From UBA7985 sp038141425 (GTDB taxonomy: Bacteria; Pseudomonadota; Alphaproteobacteria; UBA7985): a stretch of 64,000 bases of DNA. The notes beneath the pieces are model-generated. The model had not been told where the DNA came from. It saw only the letters and a program-made list of their open reading frames with translations, and did not search any database. The DNA lies in contig JAYQIC010000009.1 of the NCBI GenBank assembly GCA_038141425.1, positions 1-64,000 of the forward strand, written 5' to 3'. Positions 19,373 to 29,373 of the stretch are shown here, piece after piece. The translations under genes and the position numbers were made by a program. Positions within the stretch are counted from its first letter, which is position 1. Every line of letters begins with the position of its first letter.

Positions 19373-21077
19373 GTGGCAGCCAAGAACATCCTTTTCATCA
19401 TGTATGACCAGCTGCGGTTTGATTATCTGAGCTACGCCGGTCACAAGACCCTGCACACGCCGAACTTCGACCGGGTAGCAGCGCGGGGGGTGAACTTCAC
19501 CAACACCTACGTGCAGTCACCGGTGTGCGGGGCGAGCCGGATGAGCACCTACACCGGCCGCTATGTTTCCAGCCATGGGGCGTCGTGGAACAAATACCCG
19601 ATCCGGGTGGGGAGGTGACGCTGGGCGACCACCTGCGCGCCGCCGGGATGGACTGCTGGCTGCTGGGAAAGACCCATATGGAGGCCGACGCCGAAGGCAT
19701 GGCGCGGCTTGGCATCGAGCCGGACAGCATCATTGGCGTGCGCCAGTCCGAGTGCGGCTTCGATCCGTGGGTGCGCGACGATGGCCTGCACGGCATGGCT
19801 TACGACGGCAACTACGGTGAGAACGACGGCGCCTATAACACCTACCTCAAGAACCGGGGCTACGACACGGAGAACCCCTGGGCGATCTACGCCAACGGCT
19901 CGGTTGAGGACGGCCAGCTCGCCTCAGGCTGGTTCATCGAGAACGCTGACAAGCCCGCCAACATCGCCGAGGCCGACAGCGAAACCCCGTGGCTGACGCG
20001 CGAGGCCATCGACTTTCTTGACCGAGCAAAAGGGCCGTGGTGCGCGCACCTGTCCTACATCAAGCCGCACTGGCCCTACATCGTGCCCGCGCCCTACCAC
20101 AACATGTACACCGAAGATGACATCCAGCCGCTGATCCGCGAAGCGCGGGAGCGGGAAGACGCCCACCCGGTCTATCAGGCTTTCTTCTCCAACCCCATCG
20201 CGGCGACCTTCCGTGATGACAGCGCGCGCAACAAGGCGATCATCGCCTACATGGGCCTGATCAAGCAGTGCGACGATCAGCTGGGCGTGCTGCTCGACCA
20301 CCTCGACGCCACCGGGCAGGCCGAGGATACCGTGCTGGTCGTGACATCCGACCACGGCGACTATCTGGGCGACCACTGGCTGGGGGAGAAGGACCTGTTC
20401 CACGAGGTGTCGGTCAAGGTGCCGATGGTGATCAGCCATCCGGATCCGGCCTTCGACGCCACCCGCGGCACGGCCTGCGACGCGCTGGTCGAGCATATCG
20501 ATCTGGCGCCGACCTTCATCGAAATCGCCGGCGCCAAGCCGGAGATCAACCTGCTCGAAGGCCGGTCGCTGATGCCGCTGCTCGCCGGTGAAGTGCCCGA
20601 CGATTGGCGGAGTACGTGATCAGCGAATACGACTATTCGATCTTCCCCATGTGCGAGGCGCTGGGGCTGGAAAGCTGGGACGCGCGCCTGTTCATGGTGT
20701 TCGACGGCCGCTACAAGCTGATGCACTCAGCCGCCGAGGGGCATCGGCCCATGCTGTTTGATCTCGCCGAAGACCCTGAAGAATACGATGATGTCGGCGG
20801 CGATCCGGCCTACGGCGCGCAAATCGACCGGCTTTACGGGCATCTGCACGAATGGGCGCTGCGCATGTCTCAGCGGGTGACGATGTCCGAAGACAAACTG
20901 CGGATCAAACGCGGCTCGCCCCAGCGCGAAGGCATCCTCGTCGGCATCCACCACGCCGAAGACCTGCCGTTGAAATTCACCGAGAAGTATCTGGGCAAGG
21001 CGCGGCAGATCCACTTCGAGGACCCGGCCGACCGCCAGCGCTATGGCGGTGAGGCCCCCGAGCCGAAGGAAGATTGA
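19373..21077 (+). CDS. Sulfatase-family hydrolase (arylsulfatase or phosphonate monoesterase type), frameshifted
   Basis: Sulfatases hydrolyse sulfate esters with a formylglycine made from a Cys or Ser. The N-terminus KNILFIMYDQLRFDYL carries the metal-binding Asp. SPVCGASRMSTYTGR carries the CxAxR formylglycine motif (Cys codon at 19526). TSDHGDYLGDHWLGEKDLF carries the second metal site. The length is about 568 residues. Breaks occur near 19605 and 20610. No signal peptide is seen, so the enzyme is probably cytosolic. The start could be TTG 19361 or GTG 19373, and the latter sits better after CGGAG. The stop is two bases before the arylsulfotransferase-like gene. Substrate is unknown: aryl sulfate fits the context, but phosphonate monoester is possible. 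Confidence 0.82.
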
Positions 21078-21079
21078 GC

Positions 21080-22217
21080 ATGGCCGCATCACCCCCCAAA
21101 CCGGGCGTCGGAAACGGCCGGGCACCGGCATGGAGCAGACCACCTTCCGCCGGATCCTGAACACCGGCCTGACCGGCCACGACCCGCGACAGGCCGAACA
21201 GGGCTACGTGCTGTTCTCACCCATGAATGACCTCAACCAGACCCTGCTCATCGATATGGCGGGGAGGTTGTGCACCGCTGGCAGCACGGGGAAAACATCG
21301 GCCTCTATGGCTCGCTCAATGCGCGCGGGAACCTCTATATGGGGGCAAAGATGAAAGACGAGACCAGCGATCTGTTCCAGATCTGGCCGGCTTTCAAAGG
21401 CGGTCAGGTCCGCGAAGTCGCCCCCGATGGTGAGGTGCTGTGGACCCACACTGATCCTTTCCACCACCATGATCAGTGCTCCATGGATCATGGCGGCTGC
21501 CTTTATCTGTCGCTGGAGACCGTGCCTGAGGAACTCGCGCAGCGGGTCCGGGGCGGGCACCATCCGCCCGACAATCGAACCACCATGTACGCCGACGTCA
21601 TCGTCGAGGTCGACCGCGAGGGCAACCGCATCTGGGAGTGGCGTGCGATCGAGCACCTCGACCCCGAGATCGACGAGCTGGAGCTGAGCGAAGGCCGCTG
21701 GGAGTGGACCCACGGCAACTCGATTGCGGCGCTGGGCGATGACCGGGTGCTGGTATCGTTCCGCGCTATCCACACGGTCGGGATCATCGACAAGGCGACC
21801 GGCAAATTCCTGTGGAAATACCGTCACCCGGAGATGGGCGGCCAGCACGACCCGCAAATGCTGCCCAACGGCAACGTGCTCCTCTACGACAACGGCACAC
21901 AGCGCCGGTTCATGGGCCTGTTTCCGCACTCGCGTGTGTTCGAGATCAACCCGGCGACCAATGAAATCGAGTGGGAATACCGCGACCGTTTCCCCTTTAC
22001 CTTCTACAGCCCGCAGGTCTCCGGCGTGCAGCGCCTGCCCGGGGGCAATACGCTGATCTGTGAGGGGCTGCGCGGGCGGATTTTTCAGGTGACGCCGGGC
22101 GGCGAAGTGGTCTGGGAATACGTGAACCCGTACTTCGAACCCAATATTTTCGGCTTCGACAGCAACATGGTCTTCCGCGCCTACTTCTACACGCCTGAGC
22201 AGGTGCCGTTTGTCTGA
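21080..22217 (+). CDS. Arylsulfotransferase-family (ASST-like) beta-propeller protein, frameshifted
   Basis: The protein consists of repeated tryptophan-rich blades such as GEVLWTHTDPFHHHDQ, NRIWEWRAIEHLDPE, GRWEWTHGNSIAALGD, GGQHDPQMLPNGNVLLYDNG and GGEVVWEYVNPYFEP, the pattern of arylsulfotransferases, which move sulfate between phenols. The histidine-rich blade segments hold candidate active-site residues. About 378 residues. Two shifts are seen, one at a six-C run just after the ATG at 21080 and one near 21270. ATG 21130 is an alternative start. Unlike E. coli AssT, no signal peptide is visible, so it may act in the cytosol. It is coupled to the sulfatase gene and convergent with the CobT-like gene. 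Confidence 0.78.
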
Positions 22218-22226
22218 GCGCGCGTT

Positions 22227-24031
22227 CTAGCGGGCGGCAGGCCGGGTCATGATTTCCCGGGTCAGGTCCATCAGCCGCGGGATCAGGTCGGCCTCGGCGG
22301 TGATGCTGACCGCGCGCTGGTAGAAGGCCTCGGCCCGGTGGCGTAGCCCCAGTGCATAGATTTCCACGTCGCTGGTGTCGGCCAGCAGGTTGCGCAGCGC
22401 CTGCGGTAGCGCTTCACTGCCCGCGTGGCGTTCCGTGGTCGAGCAGCTCGGCGCGCCGTCTGAAATCACCACCAGCACCCGCCGGGTCGCGGGCGCCAGC
22501 CGCAGCCGCCGCAGCGCCCAGTTCAGCGCCTCGTGGTCGATGTTCTCCTTGAGCAGCCCCGCTTCGCACAGGCCCGGCACCTGCAGCCGGGGCTGGCGCC
22601 AGGGCTGGCCGAAGCCCTTGAGCACGTAGTGGCGTAAATCGTTAAGCCGCCAGACCGCGCCCGCGGGCGGCGGCGGGAGCCGGCATCGCGCCACGCGGCG
22701 AGGCTCTGCCCGCCGTTGGTGGTGGCTGTGGTAAAGCCCAGCACCTCAAACGGCACCGCCGACAGGCTCAGCGCATCGCCCAACGCCTGCAACGCCAGCA
22801 CGGTCAGGTCCATCCACTTGCCGCGCATCGAGCCCGAGCAGTCGACCAGCAGGGTGATCGCGGCGTCGAGGTCCTGGCTCTGATATTCCTGCTTGAATGT
22901 GCGACGGCGGTGCGGCGCAGCGACGATCTGGGCGAGGCGGGAGGCGTCGATCAGCCCTTCTTCCTGATCGAATTGCCAGTCCGACTGGCGGCGGGAGCGC
23001 AACGCCAGCGCCAGCGCGCGCGACAGCCGCCGGGCTTCGGCGTGCTGCTGGCGATACTTCTCAGCCAGCCGTTCCGCCTGCGCGCTGAACACCGTGTCGG
23101 GCAAGACTGCCGTCAGCGGCAGTTCACTATCAAAGGCGGTGGTGAAGGCCTGCGGGCGGGGGATGGCCGGGGCCTGATCTCCGGCTGGTTCGGGGCCGGA
23201 GCGTCGACATCCGCGCTCTCGCCGCTTTCATCGAAGCGTTCGAACATGTCGTGGGCGAAGGAAGTCATCTCCTGATCGTCTTCGTCTTCGCTGCTCTGAC
23301 CCTCACCGGTCTCTCCGCGCTCGCCCTCGGCGCTGGGGGTCGGGCGCTGCAGGCTGCTGGTCAGCGACTGCGCCAGTTCGTCGAGGAAGGCGCGGGCAGC
23401 GCCGGCAAAGCGCCGGGCTGGTGCAGGCTGGCGTCGAGCGAGGCAGGGAGCGCGGGCACTTGCGGTTGAGCCACGCAGCCCACATTTCGACCGCGCCGGA
23501 GTTCCACAGCGGCTGAGCCTGCCCCGACCAGCGGTCGGTCAGCACCAGCACCAGCGCGCGTTCGAGCGGCAACTGTGCAGCGAGGAAAGCATGACCGCAG
23601 CCCGCGTCTTCGAGCTCCTTGAAACTGACCGCCTGCAGGTCGGGGAACAGGCCCGGAAACTGCCGCAGACCCAGCGCGGTCGCCCGAGCCAGACCGATGC
23701 GGTCGGCCAGCCCGCTCAGGCTGTGCGGAAAGCGGCGCAGGAAGGCCTTGCGGGCGAGGGAGCCGCGCGCGATCGACCACCGCTCGGCACTCCAGTCGGC
23801 GCGGGCTTCGGGCAGGGCGAGGCTGAAGTCCGGCAGCCCGGAAAGGGGGGCTGCGAGCTTCTCAACCGACTGCCGCTGGCGTTCGAAGGACAGGTTCTGC
23901 TGCCGTCGGTCGGACAGCTCGAGCGCGGTCAGGTCGTCTTCCGGGTGCGCCCACAGCTGCAGCCATTCGGCGCCGTGCCGGACCTTGCCGCGAAAATCGC
24001 GTTTCTGGATTTTGGTGCGGACTTCTTCCAC
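22227..24031 (-). CDS. CobT-like VWA-domain protein, frameshifted
   Basis: CobT is the VWA subunit that, with the AAA+ CobS, drives metal insertion by CobN in cobalamin synthesis. This protein has a CobT-like N-terminal domain (LAHPEDDLTALEL-like region), an acidic linker (SSEDEDDQEMTSFAHDMFE, about 23250), the CobT core (RRQSDWQFDQEEGLIDASRL) and a VWA domain with a MIDAS motif, VDCSGSM (near 22830). It ends LMDLTREIMTRPAAR. Length after joining is about 600 residues. Breaks lie near 23490, 23120 and 22700. GTG 24031 is a provisional start. No CobN is visible. Its partner CobS-like gene lies at 37.4 kb, across the catabolic island, which suggests a different client metalloenzyme. Confidence 0.72.
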
Positions 24032-24090
24032 GCTTCGATGATCCTGTCCGCTGGCTTGCCTGAGCCCTGTTATGCGCGTCTGACGACGGT

Positions 24091-24915
24091 TCAGGTCAGC
24101 GAGGCTGAGATTTCGTCGGCTGCGGCGCGCATCGCGGGCAGGAAGTCGGCCTCCATCACTTCCGGCGACTTCTGCCACGTGTGGCAACAGACGTTCATCG
24201 CCGCAATCACCTGACCCGAGGCATTGCGGATCGGCACGGCGAGCGAACAGATGCCGCGCTCGAATTCCTCGCGCAGCAGGCAGAACCCGGCTTCGCGGGC
24301 TTCACCGATGGCGGCGAGCAGGCCGGAGACGTCCCAGATGGTCTGGTCGGTCAGCGGCTGGCGCGGGTATTCCTTGAGCAGCTGTTCGAGCTTGGCGCAG
24401 CCCATGTCGCCCAGCAGCACCCGCCCGAGCGAGGTCGCAAAGGCCGGCGCGCGGGTGCCAATGTTCAGCTGCACGTTCGAAATCCGGTGCCCGGCAGTCC
24501 GGCCGACGAAGACGATCTCGCCGCCGTCGAGCACGGCCAGCGAGCAGGTGTGGTCGAGCTGGCTGGACAGTCGCCGCATGACCGGGCGCGCCACTTCGGT
24601 CAGGCCGAGGCTGGAGATGTAGCTGAACCCCAGCTCCAGCACTTTGGGCGTGAGCGAGTAGTTCTTACCGTCAAAGCTGGCGTAGCCCTGGTCACAGAGC
24701 GTCAGCAGGTACCGGCGGGCCGCTGCCCGGGTCAACCCGGCTTCTTCGGCGACCGCCGAGAGGTTCATGATCGGGCGCTGGGTCGAGAACGAACGCAGCA
24801 CCTGCAGGCCTGAGACGAAGCTGGCCACCACTTCCCGCCGTGCGCCCTGCTCAAGGGTCGGGTGGCTGGAAACCGGTGCGATTTCAGGGGTGATGGGCTG
24901 AAGCTGCGAAGCCAT
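24091..24915 (-). CDS. IclR-family regulator (PcaR/PcaU-like)
   Basis: Members of this family control aromatic catabolism by binding pathway intermediates. The N-terminal winged helix (MNLSAVAEEAGLTRAAARRYLLTL) and the effector domain (RAPAFATSLGRVLLG, EEFERGICSLAVPIRNASG) are clear. It is about 274 residues and intact. ATG 24915 has a good upstream GGAC ribosome site; the TTG at 24933 is an alternative. It diverges from the hydroquinone dioxygenase operon by 137 bases and precedes the CobT-like gene on the same strand. Protocatechuate-type IclR proteins respond to 3-oxoadipate or similar compounds, which are intermediates here, so feedback control of the operon is plausible. Confidence 0.9.
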   Translation of the reverse strand: MASQLQPITPEIAPVSSHPTLEQGARREVVASFVSGLQVLRSFSTQRPIMNLSAVAEEAGLTRAAARRYLLTLCDQGYASFDGKNYSLTPKVLELGFSYISSLGLTEVARPVMRRLSSQLDHTCSLAVLDGGEIVFVGRTAGHRISNVQLNIGTRAPAFATSLGRVLLGDMGCAKLEQLLKEYPRQPLTDQTIWDVSGLLAAIGEAREAGFCLLREEFERGICSLAVPIRNASGQVIAAMNVCCHTWQKSPEVMEADFLPAMRAAADEISASLT

Positions 24916-24945
24916 GGGGCGTCCTTTGCTCAATCTGCGCGCTGT

Positions 24946-24974
24946 GCGAACAAATTACCGGTGAGCGAACAAAT
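24946..24974. promoter_or_regulatory. Direct repeat, candidate IclR operator
   Basis: GCGAACAAAT occurs at 24946-24955 and again at 24965-24974, 19 bases apart start to start, between the divergent IclR and dioxygenase genes. The pair sits just upstream of the likely -35 box of the dioxygenase promoter, the usual place for an IclR activator site. Which regulator binds is inference. Confidence 0.5.
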
Positions 24975-24988
24975 CTCAAGCTTTTTCC

Positions 24989-25017
24989 TTGACCCCACTG
25001 GTCAGCTTTTCATTCTA
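24989..25017 (+). promoter_or_regulatory. Candidate promoter of the hydroquinone operon
   Basis: TTGACC at 24989-24994 matches a -35 box and ATTCTA at 25012-25017, 17 bases on, is a weak -10 box. The hapC start follows 36 bases after. The weak -10 fits a promoter that needs an activator. Confidence 0.4.
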
Positions 25018-25052
25018 GGGCGGTACGACGTGCAAGAGCGACGGGAGGAAAC

Positions 25053-25571
25053 ATGTCAACTTACACGACCGATTTCGGCTCCATCGAGGACTTCCGCACC
25101 GGCGGTGTGATGGCCATCGATGATGACCCAAAGAACTACGTCTTCTCTAACATCTTCGAAGTGGCGTCCAAAGCCAAGCCTTACGAGCGTGTGGCGGTGG
25201 GCAAGAACTTTGAATACGTGATCGAGACCATCCGCGCGGAAGGGACCTCTGACTGGTACACCTGCGCGCACGACGAGTTCATCCTCGCCATGGACAACCA
25301 GATCAAGGTGGAGTTGATCAAGCTCGACGATCCGGATGGCGCCGTTGACCCCGAGAGCGAAGGCGCGGTCAAGCTCAGCGGTGAGCCCAAGGGCCGCCCC
25401 ATGGGTTGGGCCAAGCTCGGCCGGGGGCATATGTGCATCCTGCCCGTTGGCGCCGCCTACCGTGTGATTTCCGAAAAGCCGGCGACCGCAATCCTGCAGA
25501 CCGTTGAGGGGCAGGAGACCGTGCAGCGCTGGGCAGAAATCTGCAAAACTGAGTCTCTAGCTCAAGCTTAA
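25053..25571 (+). CDS. hapC: Hydroquinone 1,2-dioxygenase small subunit (HapC/PnpC-like)
   Basis: The two-subunit hydroquinone dioxygenase opens the ring of hydroquinone to 4-hydroxymuconic semialdehyde. The small subunit is about 17-19 kDa and this protein (172 residues) fits. It begins MSTYTTDFGSIEDFRTG and includes VFSNIFEVASKAKPYERVA, a cupin-like core (YTCAHDEFILAMDNQIKVEL) and GRGHMCILPVGAAYRVISEK. A strong GGAGGAAA precedes the ATG. The gene is complete and lies 36 bases before the large subunit. The small-subunit assignment rests on the pairing with the next gene and on family recall, more than on a single diagnostic motif. Confidence 0.8.
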   Translation: MSTYTTDFGSIEDFRTGGVMAIDDDPKNYVFSNIFEVASKAKPYERVAVGKNFEYVIETIRAEGTSDWYTCAHDEFILAMDNQIKVELIKLDDPDGAVDPESEGAVKLSGEPKGRPMGWAKLGRGHMCILPVGAAYRVISEKPATAILQTVEGQETVQRWAEICKTESLAQA

Positions 25572-25607
25572 GAACAGACACTTTACTGAATTCAGGGAGA
25601 TCAGATC

Positions 25608-26636
25608 ATGGCAATGGCAGAATCATCTTTCGCCGGCTCGACCCCAAGCGGCGCCGATCTTCAGCGCCACTTCGGGGCTTCGGCCGCAGACAACATCACC
25701 GGCTACCGTTCGTTCGAGGCTGGTTCCTTTAAGTTCCGCCGCGATGAGTACTTCGCGCATATCCAGTGGCCCGGGGGCATCCACCAGATGCCGATCGACG
25801 TCTTCCTCCGCGCTTTGATGCGTGACGTCGCCTGGGGCTTCTTCTACGGGACGGTCAACTTCGACACCGTGTTCGGCACCATCAACTACTATGGTGAAGT
25901 CGACATGTTTGCCGGTAAGACCAACGAGGCCTTTACCTCCGTGGGTCGCGACTTTACCGAGCGCTTCCAGTCCGACGAGCTGATGGCGACCTTCAAGGAC
26001 ATGGTTTCCGACTGGACCAACGACGGCTACGACCCCTTCGCAGCACCGCAGGAAACCGGTGTGCCATGGGGCTCCAAGAACGGTGACAACGAGGAAGCCA
26101 TCAGCCGCGAGCGCGTTACCGCCAAGCGCATGGTGGGCCTGCCCGGTGACACGCCGGTGCGGACCGACGACAACGGCTTCCCCGTGAACCGCATGTTCGC
26201 TGACGTTGAGCAGGACCAGCCCGAGTTCCACGTCGAGCCGGGCTTTGAAGACGAGTTTTCGGCCTTCAACCTCTTCTCCTACCTCTCGCGCTCGGACGTG
26301 ACCTGGAACCCATCGGTCTGTTCGGTGGTCAACGAGAGCCTGTTCTGCCCGACTTCAGAAGAGTTCATTCTTCCTGTCGAGCACGGCAACGACCGCTGCG
26401 AGTGGTTCCTGCAGCTCTCCGATGAGATCATCTGGACCATCAAGGACGGCTCGACCGGTCGCTACCGGGCGCAGGTCATCGCCAAGGCCGGCGATATCTG
26501 TTGCATGCCCGCCGACATCCGGCACCAGGGCTTCTCGAACAAGCGTTCGATGCTGCTGGTCTGGGAAAACGGCTCGCCAAAGATCCCGGACCTGATCCGT
26601 GAGGGCAAGGCACCCAACGTCGCCGTTCAGTTCTGA
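25608..26636 (+). CDS. hapD: Hydroquinone 1,2-dioxygenase large subunit (HapD/PnpD-like)
   Basis: This is the iron-bearing subunit of the extradiol-type ring-cleaving enzyme, 342 residues (about 38 kDa), as expected. HGNDRCE gives His259, Asn261 and Glu265, and DIRHQGF gives His306. In the Sphingomonas PnpD structure, as I recall it, the iron ligands are His256, Asn258, Glu262 and His303. The spacing of all four is identical here, offset by three. The gene is complete, with GGGAGA upstream of the ATG. A strong hairpin follows before the next gene. The order hapC-hapD-dehydrogenase-maleylacetate reductase matches the 4-hydroxyacetophenone and 4-nitrophenol/hydroquinone clusters. Confidence 0.88.
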   Translation: MAMAESSFAGSTPSGADLQRHFGASAADNITGYRSFEAGSFKFRRDEYFAHIQWPGGIHQMPIDVFLRALMRDVAWGFFYGTVNFDTVFGTINYYGEVDMFAGKTNEAFTSVGRDFTERFQSDELMATFKDMVSDWTNDGYDPFAAPQETGVPWGSKNGDNEEAISRERVTAKRMVGLPGDTPVRTDDNGFPVNRMFADVEQDQPEFHVEPGFEDEFSAFNLFSYLSRSDVTWNPSVCSVVNESLFCPTSEEFILPVEHGNDRCEWFLQLSDEIIWTIKDGSTGRYRAQVIAKAGDICCMPADIRHQGFSNKRSMLLVWENGSPKIPDLIREGKAPNVAVQF

Positions 26637-26661
26637 TCCGGCGACCGCAGAACCAGCAACC

Positions 26662-26705
26662 GGGCGCAGGTGCGGCCGGGGCCACAAACCCCGCCGCCTG
26701 CGCCC
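26662..26705 (+). promoter_or_regulatory. Intercistronic hairpin between hapD and the dehydrogenase
   Basis: GGGCGCAGG (26662-26670) pairs with CCTGCGCCC (26697-26705), and inner G/C pairs extend the stem. Only a short CTCTGACTTT follows, so it is not a strong terminator. It may slow polymerase or protect the upstream dioxygenase transcript. Confidence 0.55.
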
Positions 26706-26755
26706 CTCTGACTTTCCACGCTTTTTAACTGCCCACCGGGCTGAAGGGCGAAGCC

Positions 26756-28235
26756 ATGGCTGAAGCATACAAGGGACCGACGCGGCTGATGATCGGCGGC
26801 GAGTGGGTCGACGGGGTCAAGGGACAGACCATCGACGTGCTCAATCCCTTCAACGCCACCAAGATCACGGCCATCGCCGAGGCCACCGAAGAAGACGTCG
26901 ACCGCGCCGTTGCTGCGGCCAAGGCGGCCTTCCCGGCGTGGGCGAAAATGGCGGCGCACGACCGTGGCGCGCTCATGCTCAAGCTGGCGGACGCCATCGA
27001 GGCCCGGGCCGAGGAATTCATCGCGCTTGAAGCGCTGGACACCGGCCACCCGGTCATGGATGCACGCCGTCTGGACGTGCCGCGCACGGTGCTCTGCTTC
27101 CGCTACTTCGGCGGCATGGCCGACAAGCTGCGGGGCGATGTCCTTCCCGTGGACGCGGGTTTCCTGAACTACGTCAAGCGAGAGCCGATCGGCGTGGTCG
27201 GCCAGATCGTGCCGTGGAACTTCCCGCTGATGTTCACCAGCTGGAAGCTCGGTCCGGCGCTGGCCGCAGGCAACACGGTGGTGATGAAGCCCTCGGAGCT
27301 GACGCCGCTGTCGACGCTGCGGATCGCCGAGCTGGCGCTCGAGGTGGGCTTCCCACCGGGCGTGCTCAACGTCGTCCCCGGCTACGGGCACACGGCGGGC
27401 GCGCGGATTGCCAACCATCCGGACATCGGCAAGATTTCCTTCACCGGCTCGACCGCCACTGGTCGTTCCATCGTCAAGGCTTCGGCCGGGAACCTGAAGA
27501 AGCTGCAGCTGGAGCTGGGCGGCAAAGGCCCGAACATCGTCTTTGAAGACGCCAACATCCCCATGGCGGTGGGTGGCTCCGCCTTCGCCATCTTCCACAA
27601 CCAGGGGCAGGCCTGCATCGCCGGCTCGCGGCTGATGCTGCACGAGAGCATCGCCGACGCATTCCTCGAAAAGTTCATCGGGCTGGCCAAGTCGATCCAG
27701 CTGGGCGACCCGCTGTCGCCCGACACCGAAATGGGGCCGCTGACCTCGAAAATGCACCTCGATCGGGTGCTGGCTTACTGCGATGTCGCGGTGGAGCAGG
27801 GGGCGAGATCCTGTGCGGGGGCAAGGCGCCTGATGATCCGGCGCTGGCCGATGGCTATTTTGTCGAGCCGACCATCGTCCGGGCCAAGCCGGGCGACCGG
27901 GTTTCGTGCGAGGAGGTTTTGGCCCGTTCGTGGTGGTGACGACCTTCAAGGACGACGAGGAAGCGCTGGCCGAGGCCAACAACACCGCCTACGGGTTGGG
28001 TTCGGGGCTGTGGACCAACAATCTGACCCGCGCGCACCGCTTTGCCGACGGTATCCACGCCGGCATGGTCTGGATCAACAGCTACAAGCGCGTGCACCCG
28101 GCTTCGCCCTTTGGCGGCTTCGGCGAGTCCGGTTACGGCCGTGAAATGGGCTTCGAGGCCATGCGCGAATACACGCAACCCAAGTCCGTCTGGGTCAACG
28201 TCGACGCCCAGATCCCACCCTTCTATCAGCGTTAG
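26756..28235 (+). CDS. hapE: 4-hydroxymuconic semialdehyde dehydrogenase (ALDH family, HapE-like), frameshifted
   Basis: It oxidises 4-hydroxymuconic semialdehyde to maleylacetate with NAD(P). The ALDH landmarks are VPWNFPLMFTSWKLGPAL, ISFTGSTATGR, LQLELGGKGPNIVFED (general base Glu253) and NQGQACIAGSRL (catalytic Cys287), with CEEVFGPFVVVTTF and INSYKRVHPASPFGGFGESG near the C-terminus. The N-terminal 350 or so residues are in one frame. Two shifts near 27810 and 27905 move the rest into the frame that ends at 28235. The joined length is about 490, normal for the family. The specific substrate is inferred from gene order, since ALDH sequence alone does not fix it. Confidence 0.83.
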
Positions 28236-28245
28236 GGGCAGGGCG

Positions 28246-29305
28246 ATGGACAGTTTCATCTTCAAGGGCCTGCCCACCCGTGTCATCTTCGGGCGCGGCA
28301 AGCTGGCGGTTCTGAGTGAGGAGGTCGCGCGCCTCGGTCTGACTCGCGTGGCGGTGCTGACCACCCCGCAGCAGCGGGAAACGGGGCAGGAGATCGCGGG
28401 GCAGCTTGGTTCAGCGCTGTGCGCAGGGCATCTGGACACCGCGACCATGCATACGCCGCTCGAGGTGACTGAAGACGCGCTGGCCTGGTGCCGTGAGCAC
28501 GATGTTGACGGGCTCGTTGCCCGTGGGCGGCGGATCGACCATCGGCCTGAGTAAGGCGATTTCGCTGCGCACCGGACTGCCGCAAATCTGCGTGCCGACG
28601 ACCTATGCCGGCTCGGAGATGACGGACATCCTCGGGCAGACCATCGACGGGAAGAAGCAGACCCAGCGCGGGCCGGAAATCCAGCCTCAAGTGGCGATCT
28701 ACGACCCCGATCTGACCGACACCATGCCGATCCCGCTGAGCATCACCAGCGGCTTCAACGCCATCGCCCACGCGATCGAGGCGCTGTACGCCGTCGATGC
28801 CAACCCGATCATCGAATACATCGCGACTGAAGGCATTCGGAAGCTGGTCGGCGCCCTGCCGGAACTCGAAGGGCCGAACAGCCGCTCGGCGCGGGGCGAT
28901 GCGCTGCAAGGGGCGTGGTTCTGCGGGGTCTCGCTGGGCTCCTGCGCCATGGCGCTGCACCACAAGCTCGCGCACGTGCTCGGCGGTAGCTTTAACCTGC
29001 CCCACGCGGAGAGCCACACGGCGCTGCTACCCTTTTCCATCGCTTACAATGAACCCGCGCTCAACGGTCAGCTGGATACCGCGCGTCATGCGCTGCGGAC
29101 CGACAACCTGGCACAGGCGATCTTCGACCTCGCCAAGACCTTGGGTGCTCCAACCTCTTTGGCGGAAGTCGGCATGCCGGCTGACGGCATCGACGCGGCG
29201 ACGGAGATTGCAATCTCCCAGCCTTACAGCAATCCCCGGCCTCTCTCTCGGGAGGGGATCCGGGCCCTACTGGACGACGCATACCACGGGCGTCGGCCAT
29301 CCTGA
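28246..29305 (+). CDS. hapF: Maleylacetate reductase (iron-containing ADH family, HapF-like), frameshifted
   Basis: It reduces maleylacetate to 3-oxoadipate with NAD(P)H and so joins the hydroquinone and hydroxyquinol branches to the beta-ketoadipate pathway. MDSFIFKGLPTRVIFGRGKL is typical of maleylacetate reductases. GGSTIGLSKAISLRTGLP is the nucleotide-binding loop. CVPTTYAGSEMTDILG, SGFNAIAHAIEALY and ALHHKLAHVLGGSFNLPHAE are strongly conserved, with His residues that are retained in the family. A single break near 28520, in GLVA-[V]GGGS, divides the gene. The joined length is about 353 residues. The ATG follows the dehydrogenase stop by ten bases. Confidence 0.87.
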
Positions 29306-29373
29306 GACCCAACGTGGCCCCTGAATCTTCATTGACGTGGCGTCTTTGGCGACAAAGGCGTCGGGAGGACAAA

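Noticed and set aside
26627..27985. Long minus-strand frame of about 450 codons opposite the dehydrogenase
   Set aside because: High-GC antisense shadow of a clear ALDH gene, and its residue content is His/Arg/Gly-rich without domains.
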